Shown in pieces: positions 20,650-32,922 of a stretch of 64,000 bases of DNA. The notes beneath the pieces are model-generated. The model saw only the letters and a list, made by a program, of their open reading frames with translations. It had not been told where the DNA came from and searched no databases. The stretch spans positions 372,001 through 436,000 of the forward strand of contig JAJYYE010000001.1 of assembly GCA_021801265.1 (NCBI GenBank), read 5' to 3'. The stretch is from Pseudomonadota bacterium (GTDB lineage: Bacteria; Pseudomonadota; Gammaproteobacteria; Halothiobacillales; Halothiobacillaceae). The translations under genes and the position numbers were made by a program. The stretch's first letter is position 1; each line of letters opens with the position of its first letter.

Positions 20650-20725
20650 GGCCAGGTAGCTCAGTCGGTAGAGCAGAGGATTGAAAATCCTCGTGTCGGG
20701 GGTTCGATTCCCTCCCTGGCCACCA
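20650..20725 (+). tRNA. tRNA-Phe (anticodon GAA)
   Basis: The 76-base cloverleaf has acceptor arms GGCCAGG and CCTGGCC, a D-arm with TAGCTCAG, an anticodon stem GAGGA/TCCTC around the loop TTGAAAA (anticodon GAA at 20683-20685), and a T-arm with GGTTCGATTCC. The discriminator is A and the CCA end is encoded. Confidence 0.98.
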
Positions 20726-20771
20726 CCATGAATTTCCTGCTTGTTTCCACGTCGGTGGAATCAGCCACTTG

Positions 20772-20815
20772 AAAAGCCCGAAATCGCAATCTGCTGCGGT
20801 CTCGGGCTTTTTATT
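20772..20815 (+). terminator. Terminator downstream of tRNA-Phe
   Basis: AAAAGCCCGA and TCGGGCTTTT form a perfect 10-base stem ending in a T run, 47 bases past the tRNA. It can also serve the HD-GYP gene on the other strand, since the stem is flanked by A on the left. The rest of 20726-21054 shows no gene. Confidence 0.85.
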
Positions 20816-21054
20816 TGCCCTCAGGATTCGGGTTGAGTCCGGTTTACTCTGGAACCATCCGGTTTCCATGGGGTATCCAACTTTGACCCAAACTGGGTAC
20901 CTCCATCTTGTCGGTAAAGCCTTGCTGACCATCTTGCGGCAGAACGGTTGCGCCGATGATAGATGCCAAACGCCCCGATACATTGGGTGGCAGCATCTCG
21001 GGCGCATCCGATTCTTTCCGCTGCGTTCGCAGGGGTACCCCAGGAAGGACTGGC

Positions 21055-22407
21055 TTATAACCCCTGCCGGAGTGCGGCCACCAAATCGCCATCCAAAGCC
21101 GAACCGGTCATCTTGTCCAGAATACCCAGCGCCTGATCCAGCGGCATGGCACCACGATAGGGCCGCTCGGCGGATACCGCATCAAATACATCCGCCACGC
21201 TGATGATCCGTGTGGCCAGGTCAATTTGCTCTCCCTTGAGTCCCCACGGGTATCCCTGACCGTCCAGCCGCTCGTGATGCCCTGAAGCAACCGGTGCCAG
21301 TGTTTTGAAAATACGCACCTTGGACAGAATATCCATCGAATACACCGGATGCAGTTTCACCTGCGCAAACTCATCCTCGGTCAATTTGCCCGGTTTATCC
21401 AGAATGCTGTTGCTGACGCCCAGCTTGCCGATATCATGCAGCAGGGCGGCATGGCGCAGCCACAGCAACTGTCGTTCAGATAACCCCACTTGCGCACCAA
21501 TTCGCTGTGCGTACTGAGATACCCGACTGCTGTGGCCAAACGTATAAGGGCTTTTGGCATCGATCACCCCCGCAAATGCCCCTGCCAGACGATCCAGCTC
21601 TGCGTCGTCCACAATGCGCACATGCTCGACCGGCTCCAACGCCAAAACGCGTGTACCAATATCCGGGTCACGCAACCCGTCCCACAGATCGGGTATCAAG
21701 GCCACCCGTTCGAACATATCGACCAGTCCAGGATCAAACCAGTTGCCTCGGCGGGCGCGCACGGTATCGATGGCCAGACGGTGACCGCCCGCCGCGAAAA
21801 AGATTTCCACCACTTGCGACAGCAGGGCAATTCGTGCAAACAAGGGAATCTGCTCGCCTTTCAGTCGTCGAGGACTTCCCTTGCCGTCCCAGTGCTCATC
21901 CAGCCCGCGAATGGCTTCGCATACCCGGTCAGAAAATCCCAACTGCTGCGCGATCTCCGCGCCTTGCTCACAGCGGGTCAGGAATAATTCCTCGCCAACC
22001 TGTTCGCCTTTCTCCACCAGAGTCACCAACTGAGATAAACGTGACCGCCAGGACTCGCCCAAGCCAATATGCGACCAAGTGAATTTGGCCAGTTCAAACA
22101 GGCTGTCCGAATCAATCTGCTTGAAGTCACGCTTCAAACTCCGGTCATCGCACCCATATAGACTGAAAATACGTGCCGAGTTGCTCGAACAGCCCGCGTC
22201 TTTCAGTAACAGGGCATAGTAGAGGTCTTTCATGGCATCATCGGTCAGTCCCAGTTCCTGCCCGATGTGCATTCCAATCCAGCAACAACGCTGCGCATGC
22301 CCTGCGGGCAATCCCTCGGTCAAATCCAGTGCATGCGACAAGGCACCAATGATTTCCGACTGATGTAATTGAAAATCCGGTTCGGACAAGGCCGTGGGTA
22401 TCGGCAT
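21055..22407 (-). CDS. HD-GYP domain protein with a degenerate first copy
   Basis: This protein of about 450 residues has a C-terminal HD-GYP domain with HDIGKLGVSN and HHERLDGQGYP, the metal-binding signature of cyclic di-GMP phosphodiesterases. The N-terminal half repeats the fold but is altered: LDEHWDGKGSPRRLKGEQIP replaces the HHE-GYP part, and no HDIGK is present. The start at 22407 has AGAGGG six bases upstream; longer starts are possible. The first copy may be structural or regulatory. It could lower the cyclic di-GMP made by the GGDEF proteins in this window. Confidence 0.85.
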   Translation of the reverse strand: MPIPTALSEPDFQLHQSEIIGALSHALDLTEGLPAGHAQRCCWIGMHIGQELGLTDDAMKDLYYALLLKDAGCSSNSARIFSLYGCDDRSLKRDFKQIDSDSLFELAKFTWSHIGLGESWRSRLSQLVTLVEKGEQVGEELFLTRCEQGAEIAQQLGFSDRVCEAIRGLDEHWDGKGSPRRLKGEQIPLFARIALLSQVVEIFFAAGGHRLAIDTVRARRGNWFDPGLVDMFERVALIPDLWDGLRDPDIGTRVLALEPVEHVRIVDDAELDRLAGAFAGVIDAKSPYTFGHSSRVSQYAQRIGAQVGLSERQLLWLRHAALLHDIGKLGVSNSILDKPGKLTEDEFAQVKLHPVYSMDILSKVRIFKTLAPVASGHHERLDGQGYPWGLKGEQIDLATRIISVADVFDAVSAERPYRGAMPLDQALGILDKMTGSALDGDLVAALRQGL

Positions 22408-22474
22408 AAGCATCCCTCTGAAGTGTGTCATGGGCAATAAAAACCGGACCGTGTATTAGGCGGGTTTGCACATC

Positions 22475-22693
22475 GAAGTTCCAGCCGCCGAACCTCGCGA
22501 CATGTTTTCTCGCTCAACACGGGTAAAGGCCTGTGCAGACCGGGATCCGGTGCGATGACAAACACCAGGATTGATCCGGTGTGCTTGCCAAGAGCAAGTT
22601 CAATCACAGAAGTGTTTGACCGTCCCGCCACCTGCGCCACACCATTCGCTTCTGTTTGACGCTTAGCCCAGGTCTACCCCTTTGTGCCACCTT
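22475..22693 (-). pseudogene. Decayed IS30-like transposase N-terminus
   Basis: Read on the minus strand, the first part gives RGRPGLSVKQKRMVWRRWRDGQT and then a stop. A shifted frame continues with VIELALGKHTGSI and later SEKTCREV. The order matches the N-terminal helix-turn-helix of IS30-family transposases (a Leu-Ser-x-x-x-[RK] opening, W[RT]RW, an ALGK-x-x-x-SI turn, and an SERE-like stretch). One frameshift and base changes have killed it, and no DDE domain follows. Together with flanking bases, this is all that 22438-22774 holds. Assignment is from memory of the family. Confidence 0.5.
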
Positions 22694-22774
22694 GCCCCCC
22701 GGTAACAACATTAAATCACAGCATGGTGCGTTGACCGATTGAATCCAGGCATAACACAAAGACATTTCCAGGTT

Positions 22775-25932
<3,158 letters not shown>

Positions 25933-25936
<4 letters not shown>

Positions 25937-26979
25937 GATTTTGATGGCTTGGGTTTCTTCGGCAGCTTCTTCACTTCGGCATCAAGCAGTCCAAGCAGGT
26001 CCACTTCCCCCTGCGCCTCCAGTGAGGAGCGGCGGCGGGCGGCGAAGCGCTCATACTCCTGTTCCGCCAATTGGTGCGCCTCATCGCGGCTCACTTTCCC
26101 GGCATCGGGCAAAATCGCGCGTTCATTCAGATTCAGAAAATCATGGAGCCGCGCCAGCCAGTTCTGGAGGAAGATTTGCTTTCTACGTCGGGCCTGATCC
26201 TCGGCGAAATCGAGGAACATCACCACCAGCCGGTTCAATTCCTCGATCTCGTCCTCGTGCAGGTAGTTCTTGGCCACCGTCACATCGCCCTTGCGCACCA
26301 CGCCGCTGCGCCATGCCATCAGGCCCATGTTCGGTCGTGAGGAATCCGCCCGCTCGACGATCAACTCCGCTGCCGTCTTCCCGGTGGCGGCAAAGTGCAG
26401 CTTGTTCTGGATAGTCTGGAAAAACACCTGCGTCTCTCGCTCCGTGGCATCACAGTCCGCAGCCAGCGCGAGGATTTCCCGCACCCGCAGATACACCCGC
26501 CGCTCGCTGGAACGGATGTCGCGGATGCGCGCCAGCAACTCGTCGAAGTAATCGATGTGTCCCTTGCCTGGCGGATTCTTGAGCCGCTCGTCGTCCATCG
26601 TGAAACCCTTCACGATGTATTCCCGCAAGCGCTGCGTGGCCCAGATGCGGAACTGCGTGCCGCGCTGCGATTTCACCCGGTAGCCCACCGAGATGATGAC
26701 GTCCAGGTTGTAGAACTCGATCTCCCGCGTGACCTGCTTTTCGCCCTCGGTTTGAACTGTTGCAGATTTTGCAACAGTTTCATCAGGCCGCAGTTCCCCC
26801 TCCTCAAACACGTTTTTGATGTGGCGGGAAATGACCGACTTGTCTCGCTGGAACAAGTCCGCCATCTGATTGAGCGACAGCCACGCCGTCTCGCCCTGCA
26901 ACCGCACTTGCAGGCGCGTGCGGCCATCCTCCGTCTGGTAGAAGATGAGGTCGGAATCAGGCTGAGGTTGGTTCTTCAT
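25933..26979 (-). CDS. RhuM-family protein in the restriction operon
   Basis: The 348-residue protein is of the RhuM (virulence protein) family. An N-terminal helix-turn-helix-like region reads [20 protein letters not shown], followed by the conserved [20 protein letters not shown] and [13 protein letters not shown] Fic/DOC-like helical part follows, with FLDFAEDQA. The family is often found in type I restriction loci and pathogenicity islands; its biochemical role is not known. It overlaps hsdR (ATGA) downstream and the 47-codon chimeric ORF upstream (ATGA), so it is probably expressed only with them. Confidence 0.85.
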
Positions 26980-27119
26980 GGCTTCGCCCTTGTTCGGGTT
27001 GAACTATCCGGTAATTCCAGAGGCTTGCCGCCCGCCACACTCAACTCTCCGCTCAACAGCTTCGGCAGTAGCGTGTCGCGCAGGGCGGCATCTTCGATGA
27101 TAGATTCGTTAAGGCTCAT
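26976..27119 (-). pseudogene. 47-codon chimera of hsdR 5' end and hsdS 3' end
   Basis: This open frame starts MSLNESIIEDAAL, the same as the hsdR N-terminus ([13 protein letters not shown]), and runs in frame into RDTLLPKLLSGELSV, which is the C-terminus of HsdS (RDALLPKLLSGELSV). A short Ser/Thr/Arg tail and a stop follow. It overlaps the fic stop and the rhuM start, both by ATGA, so it may still be translated to couple fic with rhuM. No enzyme function is expected. It looks like a recombination scar between two restriction loci. Confidence 0.75.
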
Positions 27120-28189
27120 TGTCCCAGCAAGTTAAAAAGCGGTTCGTTGATATAAAAGTTCGTTCGCCCGAGTTTCATCTTGCGCACGAATCCGGCTGCC
27201 TCCAATGCTCCCAGATATTTGGTTGCCGTGGGCCGCGACACGCCAAGGTCGCGCTCGATGAACTCGATCTTGGTGTAGGGATGGCGGAAGAGATTATTCA
27301 GCAAATCCTGGCTGTAAAGCTTGGGCAAATCGCTCCGCAGCCGCTGTTTCGTCACCTGCATGAGGTCGCGGATGCCGCGTACTTTGGTGAGTGTCTCGCG
27401 CGAGGTTTCCTCCACCGCACTGAGCATGTAGAGCACCCATGCCTCCCAGGCATCCTCCTCCCGCACCGCCTGCAGTCCCCGGTAGTAATCCGGCTTGTGC
27501 CGCACGATATAGCGGCTGAGGTAAAGCACCGGCAAGTCGAGCAAACCGTGCAGCACCAGGTGGAGCAGATTGAGAATCCGTCCAGTGCGTCCGTTGCCGT
27601 CGTAAAACGGGTGGATGCTCTCGAACTGAAAATGCAGCACCGCCATCCGCACCAGCGGGTCCGGGTCGCCCGGCTCGTCACGATGGAAGTGTTCAAGGAA
27701 ATTCGCCATCAGCCGTTCGATCTCCGCTGGATCTTGCGGCGGTTGATAAACGACCTCTCCGGTCTGCTGATTCTTAAGCACGGTTCCCGGAAGCCTGCGC
27801 AGCCCAGCCCGGTTTTGCTCCAGTGCCGCCTGAATCTCAAGCACATCGTCCAACCGCAGAAACCGTTGTTCGCGTACATGAGCAAGCCCGATCTTCAGAG
27901 CCGTGGCGTAATGATGAACTTCCTTCGCTGCGGCGTTCGGAAATTGCCCCGAGATTACATCGCCCTGAAATAGCTGATCCTCGGTGGTGATAATGTCCTC
28001 GATCGCCGATGAATCCTTCGCCTCCTGCAAAGCCAGGGTATCGATCAGGATCGTCTCGTTGGGAATCGTCGCCGCCGCGCCTTTCAACTCCGCCAGCGCG
28101 CGATGCGCACGCGCCGCCAGGCGCAGCACGGCGGGTGTCTCCAGTTCAATGGTGTCAGGCACCGGCAAGGGCTTGAGGCGAATAGGCAT
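27116..28189 (-). CDS. Fic-domain AMPylation-type protein with C-terminal winged helix
   Basis: The 357-residue protein has the intact Fic motif HPFYDGNGRTGRIL, with the catalytic His and the nucleotide-binding GNGR. Near the N-terminus SSAIEDI resembles the inhibitory (S/T)xxxE helix of class II Fic proteins, which act as self-inhibited nucleotidyl transferases. The C-terminus has a winged helix (LGVSRPTATKYLGALEAAGFV). It should transfer AMP or a similar group to a protein target, unknown here. It lies in the cargo region between hsdS and hsdR. Confidence 0.9.
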   Translation of the reverse strand: MPIRLKPLPVPDTIELETPAVLRLAARAHRALAELKGAAATIPNETILIDTLALQEAKDSSAIEDIITTEDQLFQGDVISGQFPNAAAKEVHHYATALKIGLAHVREQRFLRLDDVLEIQAALEQNRAGLRRLPGTVLKNQQTGEVVYQPPQDPAEIERLMANFLEHFHRDEPGDPDPLVRMAVLHFQFESIHPFYDGNGRTGRILNLLHLVLHGLLDLPVLYLSRYIVRHKPDYYRGLQAVREEDAWEAWVLYMLSAVEETSRETLTKVRGIRDLMQVTKQRLRSDLPKLYSQDLLNNLFRHPYTKIEFIERDLGVSRPTATKYLGALEAAGFVRKMKLGRTNFYINEPLFNLLGQ

Positions 28190-28208
28190 AGGTTAAAAAA
28201 CACTCGTT

Positions 28209-28240
28209 ATTTTGACACGATCCAAAAACGTGTAAAGAAT
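28209..28240 (-). promoter_or_regulatory. Possible promoter and operator upstream of the fic gene
   Basis: The minus strand has TTTACA, 17 bases, then AAAATA, a fair sigma-70 match about 25 bases from the fic start. The spacer contains ACACG and CGTGT as an inverted repeat. The Fic winged helix could bind here, but that is a guess. Confidence 0.35.
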
Positions 28241-28289
28241 ATAGCACTTTTCTTTATATGTTGTGGAAATGTGTAAAGCATCAATCCAG

Positions 28290-28389
28290 TCATAAACAAA
28301 CCATATTCGGCCCGTGGCCGATGGCATCGCCCAGTTCCCCGAACCAGGTCAGGGCAGCGCCTTCTACGATGGATTCTTTGATTAGCATT
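28290..28389 (-). pseudogene. Decayed copy of the hsdR 5' end
   Basis: The minus strand from 28389 downward encodes KESIVEGAALTWFGELG, then AIGHGP, and then hits a stop. HsdR begins [17 protein letters not shown], then SIGHGP. An extra base near the ATG breaks the frame. About 80 bases clearly match the first codons of hsdR at 25936. It sits between the AlbA_2 gene and fic, in a gap of 289 bases that holds no other gene. Confidence 0.75.
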
Positions 28390-28478
28390 GGCGATTTGCG
28401 TCTAAATAAAAAATAGCTCTTAAATCAATTGGTTGAATTTCCAACCAAAGGCTCGGTCGGTTTGCGCCTAAATAAAAG

Positions 28479-29887
28479 TTATGCCCAAAAGGGCAGGTAG
28501 CTCCGGTAGCGCAATGATGCCTGCTCTGGATCGGCCAGCTTGATCTTGCCTGCTTCTACTGAGTCGCGAATGGCGCGTGATACTGCTTCAGCTTTCTTCT
28601 CCGACAGGTTAAACCGCTCGCGCAAGCTTTGATTTGTCATCTTCTCGTTCATCACATAACGCAGACAACAATGCTGATAGGTAGCCCGGATACGGTCATT
28701 CCGATCCATATCCTCAAAGGCTTTGTGGGAGAACAAGATCGCCGAAGTCCTTTTTTCACCCACCCTGAAATCAGGTGCTGGCAGTTGAAATACTGCCGCC
28801 GCCTGCACAACCTTGTCCACGCCGCTACCTTTTTCCTCACAAATACCCAAGCGCCGCATCAGATCAGCCAAGCGCTCATTGCGCGACTGGTATTCGTCAA
28901 TAAACCGATCCGGCGAAATGAAAGGCTTCCCGGGATTTGAAATCTCCATCCGGTCATCGTAAATCTCGATCATCACCGAGGTGCCCGTCTGGGTGAAGTC
29001 CTGATGGATGAGCGCATTCGCCACCAGTTCGCGCACCGCACTACCGGAAACATTTTCACCTCACGCCGCAGCGCCTGCTCGATCACCTCGTTTGAAGGCA
29101 CCAGCCCGTAGATGAACTCCACCAGCCCTTGAAAGCCAACCGCATAGCCTTTCGTGCCCGGCTTATCCAGCTTCGTCTTCAGCTTGTTCTTGCCCTCATA
29201 AACGATGACCCGAGCGGCCTTCCGCGCCATTCGGTCGAACTGCTCCAGCTTCTTGGCAAACAGGATCGCCCCCAGGTTCGTGATCGTCCACCCGCCGTCT
29301 TCGCGCTGGATGAGCTTCTCACGCTCAAAACGTTCCAACACGCCGGCCCGGTTGACCGGATAGGGCAAATGCAACAGATCGAAATAGCTCTGCGTATCCA
29401 GCAATTGCACCACCTTGTCATCCTCGCAACCCTCTAGGGCAGGCTGAGAAAACCAGTCCGGCTGCCCCTCCGCAAAAATCGCCCGCAGCCGATCCTCGCT
29501 CATTGGCACCAATTCTTCGCCGGCGCGCATGAGGTAGGCACCCTCGAAATCGTAAACCGTGCCGCGCGGGCGACTCGGAATATGGAACACCAGCACCCGG
29601 CCATCAGGATGCAGCACCTCCTCGATTTCCACCCGGAAACCCAACGTATGAAACATCTTGGCCGCCATGTCCACCGGGTCATTGAAAGCCGCCGTGCCTA
29701 CGACCTTGCGGGGTGGTTGATCTTCGATGCCGAGCAGCAGATACCCGCCGCCTTCATTCGCCAACGCCACGCAGTATTTGTAGAGCTTGCGGTTGTCAAA
29801 CTGCGTCTTCGCTTCCTTGAACTCCAGCCGCTGGTGCTCCGAATGAGCGGCCCGCCATGTGTCAATTTGTTGAATCGTCGTCGCCAT
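28479..29887 (-). pseudogene. AlbA_2 / GHKL-like ATPase protein, frameshifted
   Basis: The frame from 29887 has an AlbA_2 (Schlafen-like) DNA- or RNA-binding domain, with HQRLEFKEAKTQF and ANEGGGYLLLGIED near residues 18-60. It then runs out of frame at about 29040 in LRREVKMFP. The next frame continues directly with VRELVANALIHQDF, the ATPase N-box of the same family, down to a C-terminal winged helix. Together they would make one protein of about 470 residues. One missing base, or two extra, explains the break. It could be a sequencing error, a real mutation or programmed shifting. Members are common in defence islands. Confidence 0.8.
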
Positions 29888-29889
29888 AA

Positions 29890-30015
29890 TCAGTGTCCAA
29901 CTTGGGTGAGCGAAACCGCTGCGCCCACGTTCAATGTCCCGCTCAGCAGCTTCGGCAACAGCGTGTCGCGCAGGGTGACGAGGGTGCGGGAAGGCTCCAG
30001 CCCTTGAAAAGCCAT
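29890..30015 (-). pseudogene. Remnant of an hsdS 3' end
   Basis: A 41-codon open frame reads SRTLVTLRDTLLPKLLSGTLNV near its middle. The true HsdS C-terminus reads SRTLATIRDALLPKLLSGELSV. It ends 2 bases before the AlbA_2 gene and begins 14 bases after the reverse transcriptase stop. It is best explained as the tail of another hsdS brought in with the AlbA_2 gene. Confidence 0.75.
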
Positions 30016-30028
30016 CAGTCTGTCTCCA

Positions 30029-31570
30029 TCAATAATAGCCCTCAGCAGCCTTCGAGAGAAACAACTCAACTTCTTCCGGTGGAATAACCGGAGCAATTTC
30101 GTCACGTGTCGTGGCATCTACAATATTGCTTGCGGCCACAGCAGCCTTCAGAGTGGCCGAAGAAATCCAATCGATATTCCATAAACTCACATTCTCGCCT
30201 GCAACCAATTTGCATATGGCCTCGTCGTAGGCGATGCCGTTGCCGAGTTGCAATGTCACACGCTGTAGCCATATCTGCATATGGCCGGTATTGGGTATCT
30301 GTGAGAATTTTTTCTTGATGCGTTTAGCGATGGAAAGCCGCTCCGCGTCAATTTCGACAAAGCTCAGGAGCTTGCTAAGAATCGCCGCGCAAATGGCGTA
30401 GGTTCTGGGATTGCGATAAGCAATATCGACCACGATTGCGATAAGCGGCATGGCGCCTTCGGAAAGCGCCTTGACCCTTGAGATGCGCGTATGGTAATCG
30501 TTCAGCGCAGTGACAAGGCTGCCAGCATTCGGGAAGTTAATTGCGTGATCATGAATGATGAGCAGGTGTTTCTGCAGGTTCTTTGCTGTTTGTTTTCTAC
30601 CTAGCCATGCCAGTTTGTCGCTCTTTATTGAAGCGCGCACTACATCGCTGCTTGCCTTCGTTTTGGCTGGACTGAGTTTAAGGCCGAGACCCGTTGTTGT
30701 TTCGGTGATGAACTTGACGATCTTCTCGCCGACTTGTGGGCTATTGACGAAAATGCGGTAATCATCCCGATAGCGCAGTATCCGGTAATCCACGATATCT
30801 TCCGCCTTGATTCTGTCCGACAACTCAAGATCGGCGAGACCGAGTACCATCTCGGCGACAAAATCCATCAGCGCTGAACCCTGCGGGATTCCATTGGTCT
30901 GTCCGTGACGCATGTCCTGAATATGGTTGTCAATCACATTCCCAATCAGTTGCCGGTCATCTCGTTTTTTCTTTGCGGTCGCTTTTGTATGCAGCGCCCA
31001 GGCAATTGAATGCGTGTAAATGGCGCCGTAGCAGTCAGTGATATCGGTCTCTATCAGATATTCGTAGTCAAGCGACATCTCGATGGATTTCTGCTCAACC
31101 TCATGCCACCAATGCGATACCTGTTCAGCTTTGTCCTTTTGCTCAGATTCAGAAACTATCGGAAGGCTGAGGCAGCGTATTTGTTCGTTGGCGGCAAACT
31201 GCTTGAAACGATCACAAATCATTTTCCAGTTGCCTTTTTCGGTAATAGCGCGCACAAGCGAAACATACAAGGCCGGATGAATCAGTTGGAAGGGGCGCCA
31301 CGCATACTTGCCATCCTTGTTGTGCAGGATGGTGTAATTGACGTCGTCGTGATCTCTCGGATTGGACTGACGCAAGCTGGACAGGCTATTGTCGTTGAGG
31401 ATTTTGCTTACGCTATCAATCAGATCGCCAAAAACAATGTACGGCGGCAGATCGAGGCTGCAATAACTCTCTGGCTTCAACAGGAATTTACGCGCCTCAT
31501 CGCCCGACAGATCGAGAATGGATCTCTTTGCTGGAGTATCCGCTGACAATTCGGTTATCGCAGTATTCAC
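30029..31570 (-). CDS. Reverse transcriptase of defence type, not a retron
   Basis: The 513-residue protein has a reverse transcriptase palm. Motif A is ETDITDCYGAIYTHSI (Asp176 and Asp179), then GIPQGSALMDFVAE, then YRDD at residues 267-270 with both catalytic aspartates. GLKLSPAKTK follows. About 190 further residues are helical and unlike group II intron maturases. The SIYTHSI-like motif A recalls Abi and unknown-group (DRT) antiviral enzymes, but the exact class cannot be named by eye. Start is GTG, overlapping the hsdS stop as GTGA, so no retron RNA can lie directly upstream. Confidence 0.88.
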   Translation of the reverse strand: MNTAITELSADTPAKRSILDLSGDEARKFLLKPESYCSLDLPPYIVFGDLIDSVSKILNDNSLSSLRQSNPRDHDDVNYTILHNKDGKYAWRPFQLIHPALYVSLVRAITEKGNWKMICDRFKQFAANEQIRCLSLPIVSESEQKDKAEQVSHWWHEVEQKSIEMSLDYEYLIETDITDCYGAIYTHSIAWALHTKATAKKKRDDRQLIGNVIDNHIQDMRHGQTNGIPQGSALMDFVAEMVLGLADLELSDRIKAEDIVDYRILRYRDDYRIFVNSPQVGEKIVKFITETTTGLGLKLSPAKTKASSDVVRASIKSDKLAWLGRKQTAKNLQKHLLIIHDHAINFPNAGSLVTALNDYHTRISRVKALSEGAMPLIAIVVDIAYRNPRTYAICAAILSKLLSFVEIDAERLSIAKRIKKKFSQIPNTGHMQIWLQRVTLQLGNGIAYDEAICKLVAGENVSLWNIDWISSATLKAAVAASNIVDATTRDEIAPVIPPEEVELFLSKAAEGYY

Positions 31571-32922
31571 GCACTGCCCCCCGCTATCTTTTTGGCGTCG
31601 GCCACACTCAACTCCCCGCTCAGCAGTTTCGGCAACAGCGCGTCGCGGATAGTGGCGAGGGTGCGGGATTGAGCGCGGTTAGCTTCGGCTTGTTCAAAGA
31701 GAGGCGCGCAGGTGCGGTGGAAGGCTTCGAGAATTTTCGGCTCGTTCGGCAGTGCGACTTTCATGGCTCCGATGATTTCGGGGCGCACGGCGGGATAGGC
31801 TCCGCCGTCGGCCATTTGGCCGAGGTAATCTGACACTTCGGACTGAGTCATCGCCGTATGGATAAACGACCACGGAGCTTTCGTCGGTGTGAGAACGGCG
31901 AAGCCGGTTGATGCGACTCGGTTCTCGGGCGGATTCAACGCGAGGAAGTAGGAGCCTCGGTCAGGGCGGACAGTTGAGAGAACAGTGTCGCCGTGGCACA
32001 AGCGGCGACGGGCACGGCTGGGTTCTTTCCCGCGTGTGTAGGTGGCGATGTTTGCGATGTTGCCGCGATTCACTTCGGAAATCTCGACGTATTCCAGCAC
32101 CTTCAAGTCATCATTCTTACCGAGCGTCCACGCATTGATGGCGCAGAGTTTTTCGATGGCGACCGACCGCCATCCAACAGGAAGCATTCCGTCTTCGCCG
32201 TGCTCAAAGTGCGATGGGAAGAGCGCGGCGGTGGCTGCGTCGAGGCCGGCGGGTTGGCGGCCATCAAGTTTGGCGCGGACGGGATCGAAATCCACGAACC
32301 AGCTCTGGAACAGCGCCCGCGCCATCGCCTCCAGCGTCGCGTTCATCCGCCGGTTCAATTCGATCTTGTCGTCCAACGTGCCGAGGATATGCGCGATGGC
32401 TTTGCGCGTGTCTTTAGGCGGCATGGGAATCGGAAGCTTTGCCAAATCACGGAGGTTGAACGTAGCTTGAACGGTCGTTGTTGCCCACATACGAATACAG
32501 TGCTGGACAAACGATGAACGAAGGCAGATAGAAATCCATAGACTGCCGGGGTCTTTTCGAACAGGAATCACACCAACGGCACGGGCCACGTTCCAACCTC
32601 GAAAATTATCCGGGACAATTGCCGTCTCACCAAGCGTCCCGACGAGAGTCAATAGAACTTCGCCGCCTCGCAAGCGAGAACGTTGAAATTTCGCTTCAAT
32701 CTCTGGATCGACTTTCATCATGTCTGATGTGTCTATGCGCCCATTACGAATATTGTTAACGCGAACGATCGGAACACCATCGGTTACCTCGCTCCCGGGC
32801 TGAACAATACCGTAACATACGCCCCGTTCTTCAACGAGGTCACCAAGCGACATGTAGCTCCAGCTATCCGGGATAACTGGCAGTTCGTCTGGCAGCGGCA
32901 GCTCTTCAAGACTAGCCGCCAT
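31567..32922 (-). CDS. hsdS: Type I restriction enzyme, DNA specificity subunit
   Basis: Started at ATG 32922 the protein is 451 residues. It has two target-recognition regions (about residues 20-190 and 255-400), each followed by a conserved helix: KAIAHILGTLDDKIELNRRMN in the middle and RTLATIRDALLPKLLSGELSV at the end. It sets which bipartite DNA site the complex methylates or cuts. The start overlaps the end of the 78-residue ORF by 11 bases, and the stop overlaps the reverse transcriptase start by 4. An ATG 19 codons upstream is possible but less likely. Confidence 0.93.
   Translation of the reverse strand: MAASLEELPLPDELPVIPDSWSYMSLGDLVEERGVCYGIVQPGSEVTDGVPIVRVNNIRNGRIDTSDMMKVDPEIEAKFQRSRLRGGEVLLTLVGTLGETAIVPDNFRGWNVARAVGVIPVRKDPGSLWISICLRSSFVQHCIRMWATTTVQATFNLRDLAKLPIPMPPKDTRKAIAHILGTLDDKIELNRRMNATLEAMARALFQSWFVDFDPVRAKLDGRQPAGLDAATAALFPSHFEHGEDGMLPVGWRSVAIEKLCAINAWTLGKNDDLKVLEYVEISEVNRGNIANIATYTRGKEPSRARRRLCHGDTVLSTVRPDRGSYFLALNPPENRVASTGFAVLTPTKAPWSFIHTAMTQSEVSDYLGQMADGGAYPAVRPEIIGAMKVALPNEPKILEAFHRTCAPLFEQAEANRAQSRTLATIRDALLPKLLSGELSVADAKKIAGGSA

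Noticed and set aside
22428-22640. A 70-codon minus-strand gene upstream of the HD-GYP gene
   Set aside because: It is better explained as the second frame of the decayed IS30-like transposase.
31567-31700. Retron non-coding RNA upstream of the reverse transcriptase
   Set aside because: The gene start overlaps hsdS, so no spacer exists for an msr-msd RNA.
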